Positions 45,892-54,616 are shown, numbered from the stretch's first letter. The stretch: DNA of 64,000 nt from Methanosphaera stadtmanae (GCA_015062805.1 SUTQ01000001.1:220547-284546); one strand, 5' to 3'. Made by a program: numbers and translations. Notes: generated by a model not told the origin, from the sequence alone.

Positions 45892-46568
45892 GTTTCCTCA
45901 ATTATTTTTAGGATTTTTTTAATTTGTGAAATGTTTTTTCTGCCAGGTTGATTTTCCACACCACTATTTATGTCAATCATGTCGAAGTAGGATATTTTTT
46001 CCTGGATTTTTTCTAAATACTCTAAATTTAAGCCACCTGCCAAAGTCACTTGAGTTTTATTACTTATTGATTTGATAATTTTACTTGCTTTTATGGCAGT
46101 TTCAATTGGTATTTGTTTATTTGTTCCACCCGTTAACCCATCTTTAATATAATCTAACAGTATATTGTCAGCATATAAACAATGTTGTTTTAGTTCATTA
46201 ATTGTTTCTTGATTTATTCTATTTTGTAATCCTATTACTTTGGTGATGTTTAAATAATTACAATTATGGTATTGATTTAACCATTTCAAATATCGAATCT
46301 CATAATTATCTAGTGAATGAAGTTGTATGTTAAATATTTGGGTTCTATTAATCTTTTCAATAGTGTTATATGCATTTTCAGGTTCTAAAACTAAAGTTCC
46401 AACTCTTTTGTTAATTAATTTCTTTTCTAAATATTCTATTTTTTCAAGTGAAATATTTCTTTTTGATCGTTCAATATTTATAAAACCAATGTGGTTGACA
46501 TTTAGTTTTTCAATTTTTTTCATATCCTTTTCATTAGTTATACCACATACTTTAACTTTAATGGTCAT
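45888..46568 (-). CDS. trpF: Phosphoribosylanthranilate isomerase
   Basis: 226-residue TIM barrel doing the Amadori rearrangement. [12 protein letters not shown] has the catalytic Cys; the C-terminal [25 protein letters not shown] (catalytic Asp region and phosphate site) are standard. Middle sequence is divergent and rich in Asn/Ile/Lys. Lies between trpC and trpB as in the Methanothermobacter operon. Confidence 0.92.
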   Translation of the reverse strand: MTIKVKVCGITNEKDMKKIEKLNVNHIGFINIERSKRNISLEKIEYLEKKLINKRVGTLVLEPENAYNTIEKINRTQIFNIQLHSLDNYEIRYLKWLNQYHNCNYLNITKVIGLQNRINQETINELKQHCLYADNILLDYIKDGLTGGTNKQIPIETAIKASKIIKSISNKTQVTLAGGLNLEYLEKIQEKISYFDMIDINSGVENQPGRKNISQIKKILKIIEET

Positions 46569-46582
46569 TTCAATACCTCCTT

Positions 46583-47395
46583 TTATTTTTTTAGCACGTA
46601 ACTTAATTGGTTTAGGTAATTTTCTATTTCAAATTCGGACTTTCCTTTTAAGATACTTGTTCCAATAAGTATTGCATCAGCACCATAGCTTTTTAACAAT
46701 TGGGCATCTTCAATATTTTTTACACCACTTTCTGAAATTAAATAATTTGGAACATATTTCTTTAATTTTTTTGTGGTTTCTAAATTAATGCTTAAATCGG
46801 ATAAATTTCTATTATTTACTCCTATTATCTTAGGATTTAAATCTGAAATTAGATTAATGTCATTCAAATCATGGCATTCAATTATTACATCCAATCCTAA
46901 ATCTTCTGATATATTAAGATACTCTTCAATATCTGGACAAATTCCTGTGATTAAAAGGATACAACTGGCATTATTTAGTGCTGCTTCATAAATCATATAT
47001 TCATCAATAATGAAATCCTTTCGTAACAATGGTTTGATAGTCATTTGATTTGCTTTAATCAAATTGTTCATATTGCTTTTAAAATAGGATTCTTCAGTTA
47101 ATACTGATATCATGTCCACAGGTTGTTTTTCATATATTGGTATTATCTTTTCAGGTTCAAGTTGGCTAATGTTTCCCTGTGAGGGACTTGCAGGTTTATA
47201 TTCAGCTATTAATTGTGTTTTAGTTTTATCTTTTAATTTTTCTTCAAATCTGAATAGTTCCGTTTTTGTTGAAATAAAATCTTTTGTTTCCTTTTTCAGT
47301 TCCTTTAATGGTTTATTTTTTTTATTCTTTTTAAGAATCTTTTTTTTATTTTCAACAATTTTTTCGATGATGTTCATAATATCATTTTCCTTCAA
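46583..47395 (-). CDS. trpC: Indole-3-glycerol phosphate synthase
   Basis: 270-residue TIM barrel. Catalytic and binding blocks: IAEYKPASPSQGNI, VLTEESYFKSNM, LLRKDFIIDEYMIYEAAL, GVNNRNLSDLSINLET, LISESGVKNIEDAQ and ADAILIGTSIL. The start overlaps the trpG end slightly. A Lys-rich N-terminus (KKKILKKNKKNK) precedes the barrel. ATG near 47377 (MNIIEKIVENK) is another possible start. Confidence 0.95.
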   Translation of the reverse strand: MKENDIMNIIEKIVENKKKILKKNKKNKPLKELKKETKDFISTKTELFRFEEKLKDKTKTQLIAEYKPASPSQGNISQLEPEKIIPIYEKQPVDMISVLTEESYFKSNMNNLIKANQMTIKPLLRKDFIIDEYMIYEAALNNASCILLITGICPDIEEYLNISEDLGLDVIIECHDLNDINLISDLNPKIIGVNNRNLSDLSINLETTKKLKKYVPNYLISESGVKNIEDAQLLKSYGADAILIGTSILKGKSEFEIENYLNQLSYVLKK

Positions 47396-47957
47396 TATTT
47401 AGGAAATTTTTTATAATATCGTCACCATAAGAACTTCCTATAGATTCTGGATGGAATTGTATTCCAAAAGTAGGATATTCTTCATGTTCTATGGACATAA
47501 TTATATCATCATCAGTTAAACTGGTAACTTTGATTTCTTTTGGTATGGAAGATTTATCACAAATTAAGGAATGGTATCTAATTATTTCAAATTTTTTAGG
47601 TATATTTTTAAATAAAGATGATTTTTCATGAAAAATGATATTTTTTTTACCATGTACAGGTAATGTTTTAATAATATTTCCACCATATTCTACAAAAATT
47701 CCTTGATGTCCTAAACACACACCTAGTATTGGAATTTCTTTAAATTCTTGTATGATTTTTTTACATATTCCAAAATCTCGTTCATTTTTTGGATTTCCAG
47801 GACCCGGTGATAAAATTATATGGCTAGGTTTTATTTTTTTTATTGTTTCAATCGTAATCTCATCATTTCTTACTACCATTATGTTTTGAGTGTATTTTCC
47901 TACTAATTGATATATGTTATATGTAAAAGAATCATAGTTATCTATAATTAATATCAT
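47382..47957 (-). CDS. trpG: Anthranilate synthase glutaminase subunit
   Basis: 191-residue class I glutaminase supplying ammonia to TrpE. LILIDNYDSFTYNIYQLVG-type N-terminus, SPGPGNP, nucleophile Cys in ILGVCLGHQGIF (~78), and the catalytic His in FGIQFHPES (~169) with Glu are seen. Starts on the last base of the trpE stop codon (TAATG-type junction). Confidence 0.96.
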   Translation of the reverse strand: MILIIDNYDSFTYNIYQLVGKYTQNIMVVRNDEITIETIKKIKPSHIILSPGPGNPKNERDFGICKKIIQEFKEIPILGVCLGHQGIFVEYGGNIIKTLPVHGKKNIIFHEKSSLFKNIPKKFEIIRYHSLICDKSSIPKEIKVTSLTDDDIIMSIEHEEYPTFGIQFHPESIGSSYGDDIIKNFLNIEGK

Positions 47958-49330
47958 TAAGATACCTCCCTTCCCGATTCTTTAAGAGCTTGAATTAAAG
48001 CTTGTCTTTTTCTTTCACATTCTTTATATTCGGAATAAGGGGAGGAGTCATAAACAATTCCTGCACCAGCCTGTATTTCTGCTCTTTCTCCATAAGTTGT
48101 AATAGTTCTTATAGTTATTGCAAAATCAGCATTTCCATTTAATGAAAAATATCCAACTGATCCTCCATAAGGACCACGAGCATATTTTTCATTTTGATTA
48201 ATTATTTCCATTGCTCTTATTTTTGGAGCACCACTAAGTGTTCCAGCAGGGAATAATGAGATGAAAGCATCTATAGCATCTAAATTTTCTTTAAGTTTTC
48301 CAGTTACATGACTAACTAAGTGTTGCACATGTGAAAATTTTTTTATATCAAAATATTCTTTTACTTTTACGCTATCTGTTTCACTAATTTTTCCAATATC
48401 ATTTCTTGCTAAATCAACCAACATTAAATGTTCTGCTAGTTCTTTTTCATCATTTAATAAAGATTTTTCTAAAAATTCATCTTCATTTTTGTTTTTTCCT
48501 CTTGGTCTGGTTCCAGCTATGGGATATGTTTCAACTAATCCATTTTCTAATCTCATCAGCATTTCAGGACTTGATCCAATTATTTCTCGTTCACCTAATT
48601 TAATATGATACATATATGGGGATGGATTAATTTTTCTTAGTTTTTCATATAGGGGTAATTTACTACCTTTTATAACCAAATTTTCTGCATTAGATATGAC
48701 GGCCTGAAATATTTCACCATCTGAAATTAATTTTTTTGTATTAATAACACTGTCTTCATATTCTTCTTGGGAAAGATCTTCATCGATAATTTTATACTCA
48801 ATTATTCCATTAGAATGGTTCTGATTGTAAATTTGGTATATTAAATCTCGTCTATCTTTATTTAAGGTAGTATATTCACATTTTTTATTTATATTATCAT
48901 AAACTATGCAATCTAAGAATAATCCAAATTCAAAATCAGGATAAATACTTTTGTTAGTAGGTACTTTTTCGAAATATTTAATGCTTTCAAAGGATACATA
49001 ACCCAACAGACCACCCCTAAATCCTGCTTCTTTAAAATCTTTATTTATAAAATTTTTAAGGTCTAATAATGGATTCTCGGAAGTATAACTAATTGTTTCA
49101 GTATCTGTAGTTATAGTAACTTTATTATCTTTTGCAAATATTTTTGCAATAGGGTTAAATCCAATTATTGAATATCTGGCTAATCCATTATCAGATTCCA
49201 TTGATTCTAATATGAATACGTCTTTGTAATTATAATATAAATTTTTAAATAATTTAAAAGGATTAGTTAAATTTATTTCTACGGTTTTAGGTTCTTTGAT
49301 ATTTTTTTTCAATTTGCCAAAAACATTCAC
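47957..49330 (-). CDS. trpE: Anthranilate synthase component I
   Basis: 457-residue chorismate-using enzyme, first of the tryptophan pathway. N-terminal LESMESDNGLARYSIIG resembles the Trp-feedback motif (LLES pattern); the catalytic half has SDGEIFQAVISNAE, PSPYMYHIKLG, GSSPEMLMRLENG, PIAGTRPRGKN, DEKELAEHLMLVDLARND and FPAGTLSGAPK. The start must be GTG 49330, since an in-frame TGA stops the frame just upstream. The GGTGA ribosome binding site (49348-49352) lies far from it and better fits an overlapping mini-ORF (see separate entry). Confidence 0.96.
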   Translation of the reverse strand: MNVFGKLKKNIKEPKTVEINLTNPFKLFKNLYYNYKDVFILESMESDNGLARYSIIGFNPIAKIFAKDNKVTITTDTETISYTSENPLLDLKNFINKDFKEAGFRGGLLGYVSFESIKYFEKVPTNKSIYPDFEFGLFLDCIVYDNINKKCEYTTLNKDRRDLIYQIYNQNHSNGIIEYKIIDEDLSQEEYEDSVINTKKLISDGEIFQAVISNAENLVIKGSKLPLYEKLRKINPSPYMYHIKLGEREIIGSSPEMLMRLENGLVETYPIAGTRPRGKNKNEDEFLEKSLLNDEKELAEHLMLVDLARNDIGKISETDSVKVKEYFDIKKFSHVQHLVSHVTGKLKENLDAIDAFISLFPAGTLSGAPKIRAMEIINQNEKYARGPYGGSVGYFSLNGNADFAITIRTITTYGERAEIQAGAGIVYDSSPYSEYKECERKRQALIQALKESGREVS

Positions 49331-49340
49331 TTTTGTTCAT
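49287..49340 (-). other. Candidate 17-codon uORF overlapping the trpE start
   Basis: ATG 49340 lies 7 bases after GGTGA and opens a frame of MNKSECFWQIEKKYQRT plus stop, overlapping the first 44 bases of trpE in another frame. It has one Trp codon. It could couple or reduce trpE translation, or be chance. Unproven. Confidence 0.35.
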
Positions 49341-49373
49341 TTTTTTTTCACCGTTATTGTTATATATAATAAT

Positions 49374-49385
49374 TACATTAATGTA
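49374..49385. promoter_or_regulatory. Palindrome in the trpE promoter
   Basis: TACATTAATGTA is a perfect 12-base palindrome just after the likely trpE TATA box (minus-strand CCTTTAAATAG, 49386-49396). In Methanothermobacter, TrpY binds TGTACA-type boxes here; TGTAC occurs at 49382-49387 in this segment. Candidate operator. Confidence 0.5.
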
Positions 49386-49401
49386 CTATTTAAAGGTTTG
49401 G

Positions 49402-49417
49402 TGTATAAATTTTTACA
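49402..49417. promoter_or_regulatory. TGTA-N8-TACA inverted repeat between trpE and trpY
   Basis: TGTATAAATTTTTACA, an imperfect palindrome, lies between the two promoters and upstream of the TATA-like tract of the rightward gene. Second candidate TrpY-type operator. Confidence 0.4.
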
Positions 49418-49476
49418 TTAAAAATATATATTCTACATCATATAATATAATTATAGATATATGTTGGAGATGGAAT

Positions 49477-49980
49477 ATGTGGAAAAAAATAATTAATAAA
49501 TTTGATAAATACCCTTCACAAAAAAAAGTCATTAAAAAATTGTTACAATCGGGTCTTAAAGTTGGTGAAGATAAAAAGATTTACTGTAACGATGTTGAAA
49601 TAAATATATCTTCTTTGGCAAAATCTATAGAAACTGACAGGAGGGTAGTAACCTCAACGGTAAATACCATACTTGGTGATGATGAATTAAAAGGAATTTT
49701 TACAAATATTAAATCAGCAGGTACGGTATTAGCGAATATATCTCAAGAATTAGGATTAGGTGTTATTGAAATTGAAGGTGATGCTCAAAAAACAGGTATA
49801 TTAAATCAAGTTACAAAAATATTGGCAGAAGAAGAAATCAGTATAAGGCAAGCATATGCTAGTGATCCTGATTTATTTACTACACCGTATATGACTATAA
49901 TCACTGATGATGATTTGGATGGGAATATTATTCCATTGTTACTTAAAATAGATGGAGTAACAAAAGTGTCTATGTATTAA
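49477..49980 (+). CDS. trpY: TrpY-like transcriptional regulator with ACT domain
   Basis: 167 residues. Residues ~1-75 contain a helix-turn-helix (KKVIKKLLQSGLKVG... ISSLAKSIETDRRVVTSTVNTIL), and ~95-167 an ACT ligand domain (VIEIEGDAQKTGILNQVTKILAEEEISIRQA). Methanothermobacter TrpY, encoded divergently from trpEGCFBAD, represses the operon with tryptophan; the same gene arrangement here supports the name. ATG 49477 is preceded by TTGGAGATGG. An in-frame TTG/ATG far upstream (49333) would cover the promoter and is rejected. Ligand is inferred to be tryptophan. Confidence 0.8.
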   Translation: MWKKIINKFDKYPSQKKVIKKLLQSGLKVGEDKKIYCNDVEINISSLAKSIETDRRVVTSTVNTILGDDELKGIFTNIKSAGTVLANISQELGLGVIEIEGDAQKTGILNQVTKILAEEEISIRQAYASDPDLFTTPYMTIITDDDLDGNIIPLLLKIDGVTKVSMY

Positions 49981-50093
49981 TGAATAACCTCATATATAAA
50001 TAATACTTGAAATAAATAATTTAGTAAGAATAAAAAAATAAAATATATAATGATAAAATTTAATGTTCATTATTTAATATGGGGGATTTGAAT

Positions 50094-50318
50094 ATGTGTA
50101 TAGCAGCACCTGCAAAAATTTTAGAAATAAACAATAATGTGGCTACTTGTGATTTTGGTGGAGTTAGACAAGAAGCTAAATTAGATCTAGTTGATGCTGA
50201 TATTGGAAATTATGTATTAATTCATTCTGGTTATGCAATAGAAGTATTAACCGAAGAAGCTGCAAAAGAAACAGTTGATACTTGGAATGATTTATTACAA
50301 GAATTAGAAGATGAATAA
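50094..50318 (+). CDS. hypC: Hydrogenase maturation chaperone HypC
   Basis: 74-residue HypC/HupF protein that helps HypD assemble the Fe(CN)2CO group of [NiFe] hydrogenases. Starts MCIAAPAKILEI with the essential Cys2, and keeps FGGVRQEAKLDLV and GNYVLIHSGYAIEVL. GGGGGATTTG before ATG 50094 supports this start over one 15 bases upstream. Other hyp genes are not nearby. Confidence 0.95.
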   Translation: MCIAAPAKILEINNNVATCDFGGVRQEAKLDLVDADIGNYVLIHSGYAIEVLTEEAAKETVDTWNDLLQELEDE

Positions 50319-50452
50319 ATTTCTAAACTCTTTTTCAATAACTTTTTTTTTCGATATTTTTTTCTGAGAGTCTTTAAAAAACTTTTTAAATTAATAATAA
50401 AATACTAAAATAAATATAAATCTAATTTTAAATTAAAAATAGTTAAATTAAG

Positions 50453-50527
<75 letters not shown>

Positions 50528-50579
50528 TAATAAAAATAAGTTAGTTGCTCTGTAAGCATCTATTACTATATTATATTGT

Positions 50580-50596
50580 CTTTATATATATACTTT
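50580..50596 (-). promoter_or_regulatory. Probable tRNA-Ile promoter
   Basis: AAGTATATATATAAAG on the minus strand, about 55-65 bases before the tRNA 5' end, is the best TATA-like element here. Confidence 0.4.
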
Positions 50597-50635
50597 ATGG
50601 TACTTCCTAAAAAAATACAAAAATAAATAAATAAT

Positions 50636-50935
50636 TTATTCATCTTTGTTTACCATTTCATTAACTTCTTTTGCCATCATGTGGTCAATGACGTTAACTT
50701 CTGCTTTATCAATTTCTTCAAGTTTTTCAGCTTCTAATCTAGCAGCCATTGCAATGTTTGCAACACTCATACACATTGGATTGGTAGGTTTTACTGTAAT
50801 CACTGCTGTTTTATTTGCTTCATCAACATCTATACCTTGAATAAGTCCCATTTCTACAATACTAATACCCATATGGGGATCTGCAATACCTGCTAATTTA
50901 TCATTAATCTTTTGTTTAATTTCTGCTTCTGCCAT
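50636..50935 (-). CDS. DUF59 / MIP18-type iron-sulfur cluster assembly protein
   Basis: 99 residues of the SufT/MIP18 (DUF59) family: VKPTNPMCMSVANIAMAAR holds the conserved Cys, after IADPHMGISIVEMGLIQGI, the usual DP-x-G-x2-(I/V)-V-x2-G-L-I pattern. These proteins help load Fe-S clusters on apoproteins. TGGAGAGATAA precedes the ATG. It is the last gene of a minus-strand run from the SWIM gene, but a 78-base spacer separates it from arcS. Confidence 0.9.
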   Translation of the reverse strand: MAEAEIKQKINDKLAGIADPHMGISIVEMGLIQGIDVDEANKTAVITVKPTNPMCMSVANIAMAARLEAEKLEEIDKAEVNVIDHMMAKEVNEMVNKDE

Positions 50936-51013
50936 TTTATCTCTCCATTATTTTATAATATATATTATGATTTTATTTAATATACTTTTGTAACAAAATT
51001 ATTGATTTAATAT

Positions 51014-51934
51014 CTATTTGATTTGATGTCTAATTTTTACACCAATACCTTTGTTGGCTTTAACTAGTTCTTCACCGTTCATCATTGATTTTCCAACACC
51101 TATTACTTCATCGTCCTTAATAATTACAACTTCATCATTTGGAATAATATTTTTGTCAGCTTGATCAATACCTGGTGTGAAGAGAGTACTGGTTTTTAAA
51201 TCAAAATTAATGAATACTCTGTTTATTTTTTCTTCTTTTAATATCTCTCCACCAGCTAAATTTAAAGTATATAAACCAGTTTCAAAGTGAAGTGTTGCAA
51301 GTTGTTTTTTATCAGACATGATTCGAGTATTAAATTTACCATGAGTCTGTGTATTTTCAGGTATTAATTTATCGGCATTTAATGAGTTGAATTGATATCG
51401 GGCAATTGATCTTAAATCATGAATTTTGTGTTGTTTATAGTTAATTTTATCTGATTTCTTAACTTCTTCTTTTAATCTATTTAAAGAATCTTGAGAACGA
51501 GTATTTTCATCACAACATGTATAAACTACATTGTCTAAAACTTCTTCACAGGCTTTTTTATAACCTCCAGATACATGTGCAATGACCTTACGATCTTGGA
51601 CATAATCTTTCAAACATTTTCCAGCAATTTTTATTTCTTCATCAGACCAATCACCAGTAGTGGATGCATCGTAAGAGTGTATAGGATAAGTTTTTTCCAT
51701 TTCTCTAGGACATATACCGAAAGGAGAAGTTAATATTACTTCTTGTAAACCTTTAGTATACTTTTTAAATAAAGTATGTGATTTTGATTGTGAATAGGGT
51801 TTTTTCATACTACATGGTAAAACAATGACTGTATCGCTGTATGGTTCTAATAAAGTCATCCTTTCCCGCCATCTGACAACTTCGGGTCTATTCAGAGAAA
51901 GTTCAGATATGCAAGGTATTTTACTATTTTTCAT
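51014..51934 (-). CDS. arcS: Archaeosine synthase ArcS, short form with PUA domain
   Basis: 306 residues. The central DUF5591-type catalytic region shows VIVLPCSMKKPYSQSKSH (~37-54, the ArcS PCS...KPYxxSxSH motif) and SPFGICPREMEKTYPIHSYDAST; the C-terminal ~80 residues are a PUA domain (FTPGIDQADKNIIPNDEVVII ... IGVGKSMMNGEELVKANKGIGVKIRH). ArcS attaches lysine to preQ0 at position 15 of tRNA; the RaSEA partner lies at 0.4-1.5 kb here. Longer TGT-like N-terminal domains of other ArcS proteins are absent. Follows the GGR gene after 37 bases. Confidence 0.82.
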   Translation of the reverse strand: MKNSKIPCISELSLNRPEVVRWRERMTLLEPYSDTVIVLPCSMKKPYSQSKSHTLFKKYTKGLQEVILTSPFGICPREMEKTYPIHSYDASTTGDWSDEEIKIAGKCLKDYVQDRKVIAHVSGGYKKACEEVLDNVVYTCCDENTRSQDSLNRLKEEVKKSDKINYKQHKIHDLRSIARYQFNSLNADKLIPENTQTHGKFNTRIMSDKKQLATLHFETGLYTLNLAGGEILKEEKINRVFINFDLKTSTLFTPGIDQADKNIIPNDEVVIIKDDEVIGVGKSMMNGEELVKANKGIGVKIRHQIK

Positions 51935-51971
51935 ATTATCTTTCCAAAAAATTAGTAGGGGTGGTGAAAAG

Positions 51972-53156
51972 TTAGAATAATTTTCCTAGTTTTAGAAGAG
52001 CTTTAGGTGATACTTTAATTAATAGTTTTATTAAAGTTTTTGGACTTATTTCATCTACATCCACTTTGACAAATTCATGAGCTATCTTGTTTAATTCATC
52101 ATCATCTAATGATAATAAATATTCTTTAGCTTTCTTGTATTTGTCATAATTTTCTCCAATATTTTCATCGGTTAATTTAATATATTCTTTAAGATTATTT
52201 TTACTGTAATCCCCATCAGTAATTGCTTGAGCTGCAACAATTCCAGCATAAGCTCCTGATTCTAATGCAGAATTTATTCCTCCACCTGTTAAAGGATTTA
52301 CAAAACCAGCGGCATCTCCAACAACTAAAATGTTATCCCCAACACGTTCTTTAATTAGTCCACCTACAGGGTCTCCACCTACATTCATTTCAACTGCTTG
52401 CGCATGTTGAGTTTCTGGACAATTTTTAATGAATTCGTCAAGGTGTTCTTTTGCAGTTTTGTCGGTGTGGGTTTTTAAAACACCAATTCCTACGTTAGCA
52501 ATATCTTCACCTTTAGGGAATATCCATGTATATCCTCCGGGTGCTACACTTCCGAAATATAATTGGATAACATTATTGTTTTCCATTTCAAGTCCTGCCA
52601 TTTCATATTGTATACATGATTCCATATTATTAAATTTTGTATTACAATCTAAACCTGCCCATCTACCAATACGAGAACCAGGACCATCAGCAGCAATAAC
52701 AATATGGGAATGAATTTTGATTTCTTCACCCATTTTATCTGCAGTAACAATTATGCCATCATCTACTCTTTCTAGAGATGTTGCACGTGTTTTTATCATT
52801 ATTTTTGCACCAGCACGTGCTGCATCCATAGCCATATGTTTATCAAAGACTTTTCTTTCAAGCACATATCCTGATTCTGGTAAATCTATTGTATCTTCAC
52901 TTAACCATACACTTGTCTGGTCAGGAGAAACTAACCTAACACCATTTGATTTTCTAGCAATCCATCTTGGGTCTGGTTGGATACCTAAGTCTATTAATCC
53001 TTGTTTAGATACTCCTTCTGCACATCTTTTTGGAGAGCCTATTTCAGATTTAAGATCTATTAATATAACATCTGCACAATGTAATGCAGCTTCTCTGGCT
53101 GCTAGTGAACCGGAAGGTCCCGCACCAACAACTAAAATATCTGTATTATATTCCAT
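51972..53156 (-). CDS. Geranylgeranyl reductase family protein (archaeal lipid)
   Basis: 394-residue flavoprotein reducing the isoprenoid double bonds of archaeal ether lipids. FAD loop DILVVGAGPSGSLAAREAA; conserved PKRCAEGVSK; AADGPGSRIGRWAGL; YTWIFPKGEDIANVGIGV; and GDAAGFVNPLTGGGINSALESG all match digeranylgeranylglycerophospholipid reductase. A two-cluster ferredoxin gene ends 9 bases upstream on the same strand and is the obvious electron donor. AAGGTGAAAAA before the ATG. Confidence 0.92.
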   Translation of the reverse strand: MEYNTDILVVGAGPSGSLAAREAALHCADVILIDLKSEIGSPKRCAEGVSKQGLIDLGIQPDPRWIARKSNGVRLVSPDQTSVWLSEDTIDLPESGYVLERKVFDKHMAMDAARAGAKIMIKTRATSLERVDDGIIVTADKMGEEIKIHSHIVIAADGPGSRIGRWAGLDCNTKFNNMESCIQYEMAGLEMENNNVIQLYFGSVAPGGYTWIFPKGEDIANVGIGVLKTHTDKTAKEHLDEFIKNCPETQHAQAVEMNVGGDPVGGLIKERVGDNILVVGDAAGFVNPLTGGGINSALESGAYAGIVAAQAITDGDYSKNNLKEYIKLTDENIGENYDKYKKAKEYLLSLDDDELNKIAHEFVKVDVDEISPKTLIKLLIKVSPKALLKLGKLF

Positions 53157-53165
53157 TTTTTCACC

Positions 53166-53330
53166 TTATTCAAAGGACAATGCTGCAACGGGGCATGCTT
53201 TTATGCATAATCCACATTTAGTACATTTTTCATCATCAACAACTATTTTTAATTCTTGAACATCGATTGCATCAGCAACACAAACACCTGCACAAGCTCC
53301 ACAATACATACAATACTCTTGAATAATCAT
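53166..53330 (-). CDS. Small two-cluster ferredoxin
   Basis: 54 residues read directly from the sequence (ATG 53330, TAA 53166-53168). Two cluster motifs: CMYCGACAGVC (Cys7,10,13,17) and CTKCGLCIKAC (Cys36,39,42,46), typical 2[4Fe-4S] bacterial-type ferredoxin. It sits between the zinc-ribbon gene and the geranylgeranyl reductase, and may feed electrons to that reductase. Short enough to be missed by length filters. Confidence 0.93.
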   Translation of the reverse strand: MIIQEYCMYCGACAGVCVADAIDVQELKIVVDDEKCTKCGLCIKACPVAALSFE

Positions 53331-53344
53331 AATAAAACTCCTGT

Positions 53345-53539
53345 TTACTCTTCTTTATCTTCTTTAGCTCTTCTAATATCTATAGCTTCATCTCTTGTAA
53401 TAAAGATATAGCCACAATTCGAACATTTCAGTTCACCATTTTGACCATAAGCTAGAAATTCTCTTTCGAAATCTCTATGTTGTGTTTTATCTTTAGAACC
53501 ACATTCTGGACAAGGTTTTAATAAATCTTCTATTTTCAT
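53345..53539 (-). CDS. Small zinc-ribbon protein
   Basis: 64 residues with CPECG (~9-13) and CSNCG (~39-43), a C-x2-C...C-x2-C zinc ribbon as in transcription or nucleic-acid-binding proteins, followed by a charged helix. Function unknown. The start is 3 bases after the SWIM gene, and the ferredoxin start is 14 bases after its stop, so the genes form a tight operon. Confidence 0.8.
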   Translation of the reverse strand: MKIEDLLKPCPECGSKDKTQHRDFEREFLAYGQNGELKCSNCGYIFITRDEAIDIRRAKEDKEE

Positions 53540-53542
53540 AAT

Positions 53543-53803
53543 TTACCCCTTTGTATTATTAAGCAAATCAAGAAGTTTAAATTGTGCTGCTTGCAAGTGT
53601 TTACAATAAAAACTTCCCGGTTCCCTTTGATTTCTATAAACATAATCTGCACATTCACAGTTCCAATACCCATAAATCATGGATACAAGGTAGAAATCAT
53701 CTTTATTTTTAACTTTGAATATCATGTGATTGGGTTCATAATGTTCTACAATAACTGCTTCATTTTTGTATAACTTATAACCCTCAGTAATTCTATCTGC
53801 CAT
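53543..53803 (-). CDS. SWIM-type zinc finger protein
   Basis: 86 residues. CEC...CKH (C-x-C-x16-C-x-H, ~48-70) fits the SWIM finger, a DNA- or protein-binding module. N-terminal part GYKLYKNEAVIVEHYEPNHMIFKVK is beta-rich. No further domain seen. First gene of the operon running into the zinc ribbon, ferredoxin, GGR and arcS. No function is assigned. Confidence 0.75.
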   Translation of the reverse strand: MADRITEGYKLYKNEAVIVEHYEPNHMIFKVKNKDDFYLVSMIYGYWNCECADYVYRNQREPGSFYCKHLQAAQFKLLDLLNNTKG

Positions 53804-53893
53804 TATATCAATTACTAATTAATTACAATTATATATTATAATATTTGATTATATAACAATATTATTTAATATGATGTTCATTTAATATGCTTT

Positions 53894-54616
53894 TTATGTT
53901 TTTTTAAAAGATATAGGTAAAATTTTGTCATATCTTAAAAGTAAAGTATTATTTTTATATTCAGTAATAATGTGTATGGGAAGTATTTTAACATTATTCT
54001 CATAAGCTTCTTTTAAAGAATCACTAAACGCTTTATCAGTATCATAGTTAGGAGAAAATAATTTTGCATTATTTTGTAAAATTAAGATAAGTATAGCACT
54101 ACCCAATGATTTTTTTCTGATATTAATTAGTTCATCAACATGCTTTTTCCCTCTTTTTGTTGGAGCATCGGGAAATTTAGCTATTCCATTATTTACTAGA
54201 GTACATCCTTTAACTTCTAAATATAACTCTTGATTCATTTCATCTTTTAATAAAAAATCCAATCGACTTTTTCCATAAGTATATTCGGGTTTATATACAT
54301 GGAACTCTTTGATTTCATCAATTAGTTTTTCTCCAATAAGCTCTGAAACAAGTTTGTTGTGGTAACTACTATTTAATAAAACCCATTCCTGTTGATATTT
54401 TATTGCAATCACATCATATTTTGTTTTTCTACCAGTAACTTTATGAGTTGGAACATATCTTATTAGAACATCCGTATTTTCAATTAATAGTTCTTTTAGT
54501 CTGCCAGGGTCATGTAAATGTGCTAATTCAATTTCATTTTTTTTATTTTTAAATTCTATTGTAAATCTGTTGGGTCTAGAAACAAATTTTACCTTTATTA
54601 ACTTAGAAATTTTCAT
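53894..54616 (-). CDS. sfsA: SfsA family protein
   Basis: 240-residue SfsA (sugar fermentation stimulation) protein: SRPNRFTIEF, AHLHDPGRLKELL, YGKSRLDFLL, LEVKGCTLV and KFPDAPTKRGKKHVDEL are family signatures including the nuclease-like LDF...EVK core. Bacterial SfsA was linked to maltose genes; a nuclease role has been proposed. No neighbour gives a further hint. Confidence 0.93.
   Translation of the reverse strand: MKISKLIKVKFVSRPNRFTIEFKNKKNEIELAHLHDPGRLKELLIENTDVLIRYVPTHKVTGRKTKYDVIAIKYQQEWVLLNSSYHNKLVSELIGEKLIDEIKEFHVYKPEYTYGKSRLDFLLKDEMNQELYLEVKGCTLVNNGIAKFPDAPTKRGKKHVDELINIRKKSLGSAILILILQNNAKLFSPNYDTDKAFSDSLKEAYENNVKILPIHIITEYKNNTLLLRYDKILPISFKKT

Noticed and set aside
46583-47395. 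Lys-rich N-terminus of TrpC as a separate function
   Set aside because: Probably only an extended helix before the barrel in an AT-rich genome; no motif supports a role.
52717-53259. 180-codon plus-strand frame
   Set aside because: Antisense to the geranylgeranyl reductase and the small ferredoxin, both of which have strong motifs.
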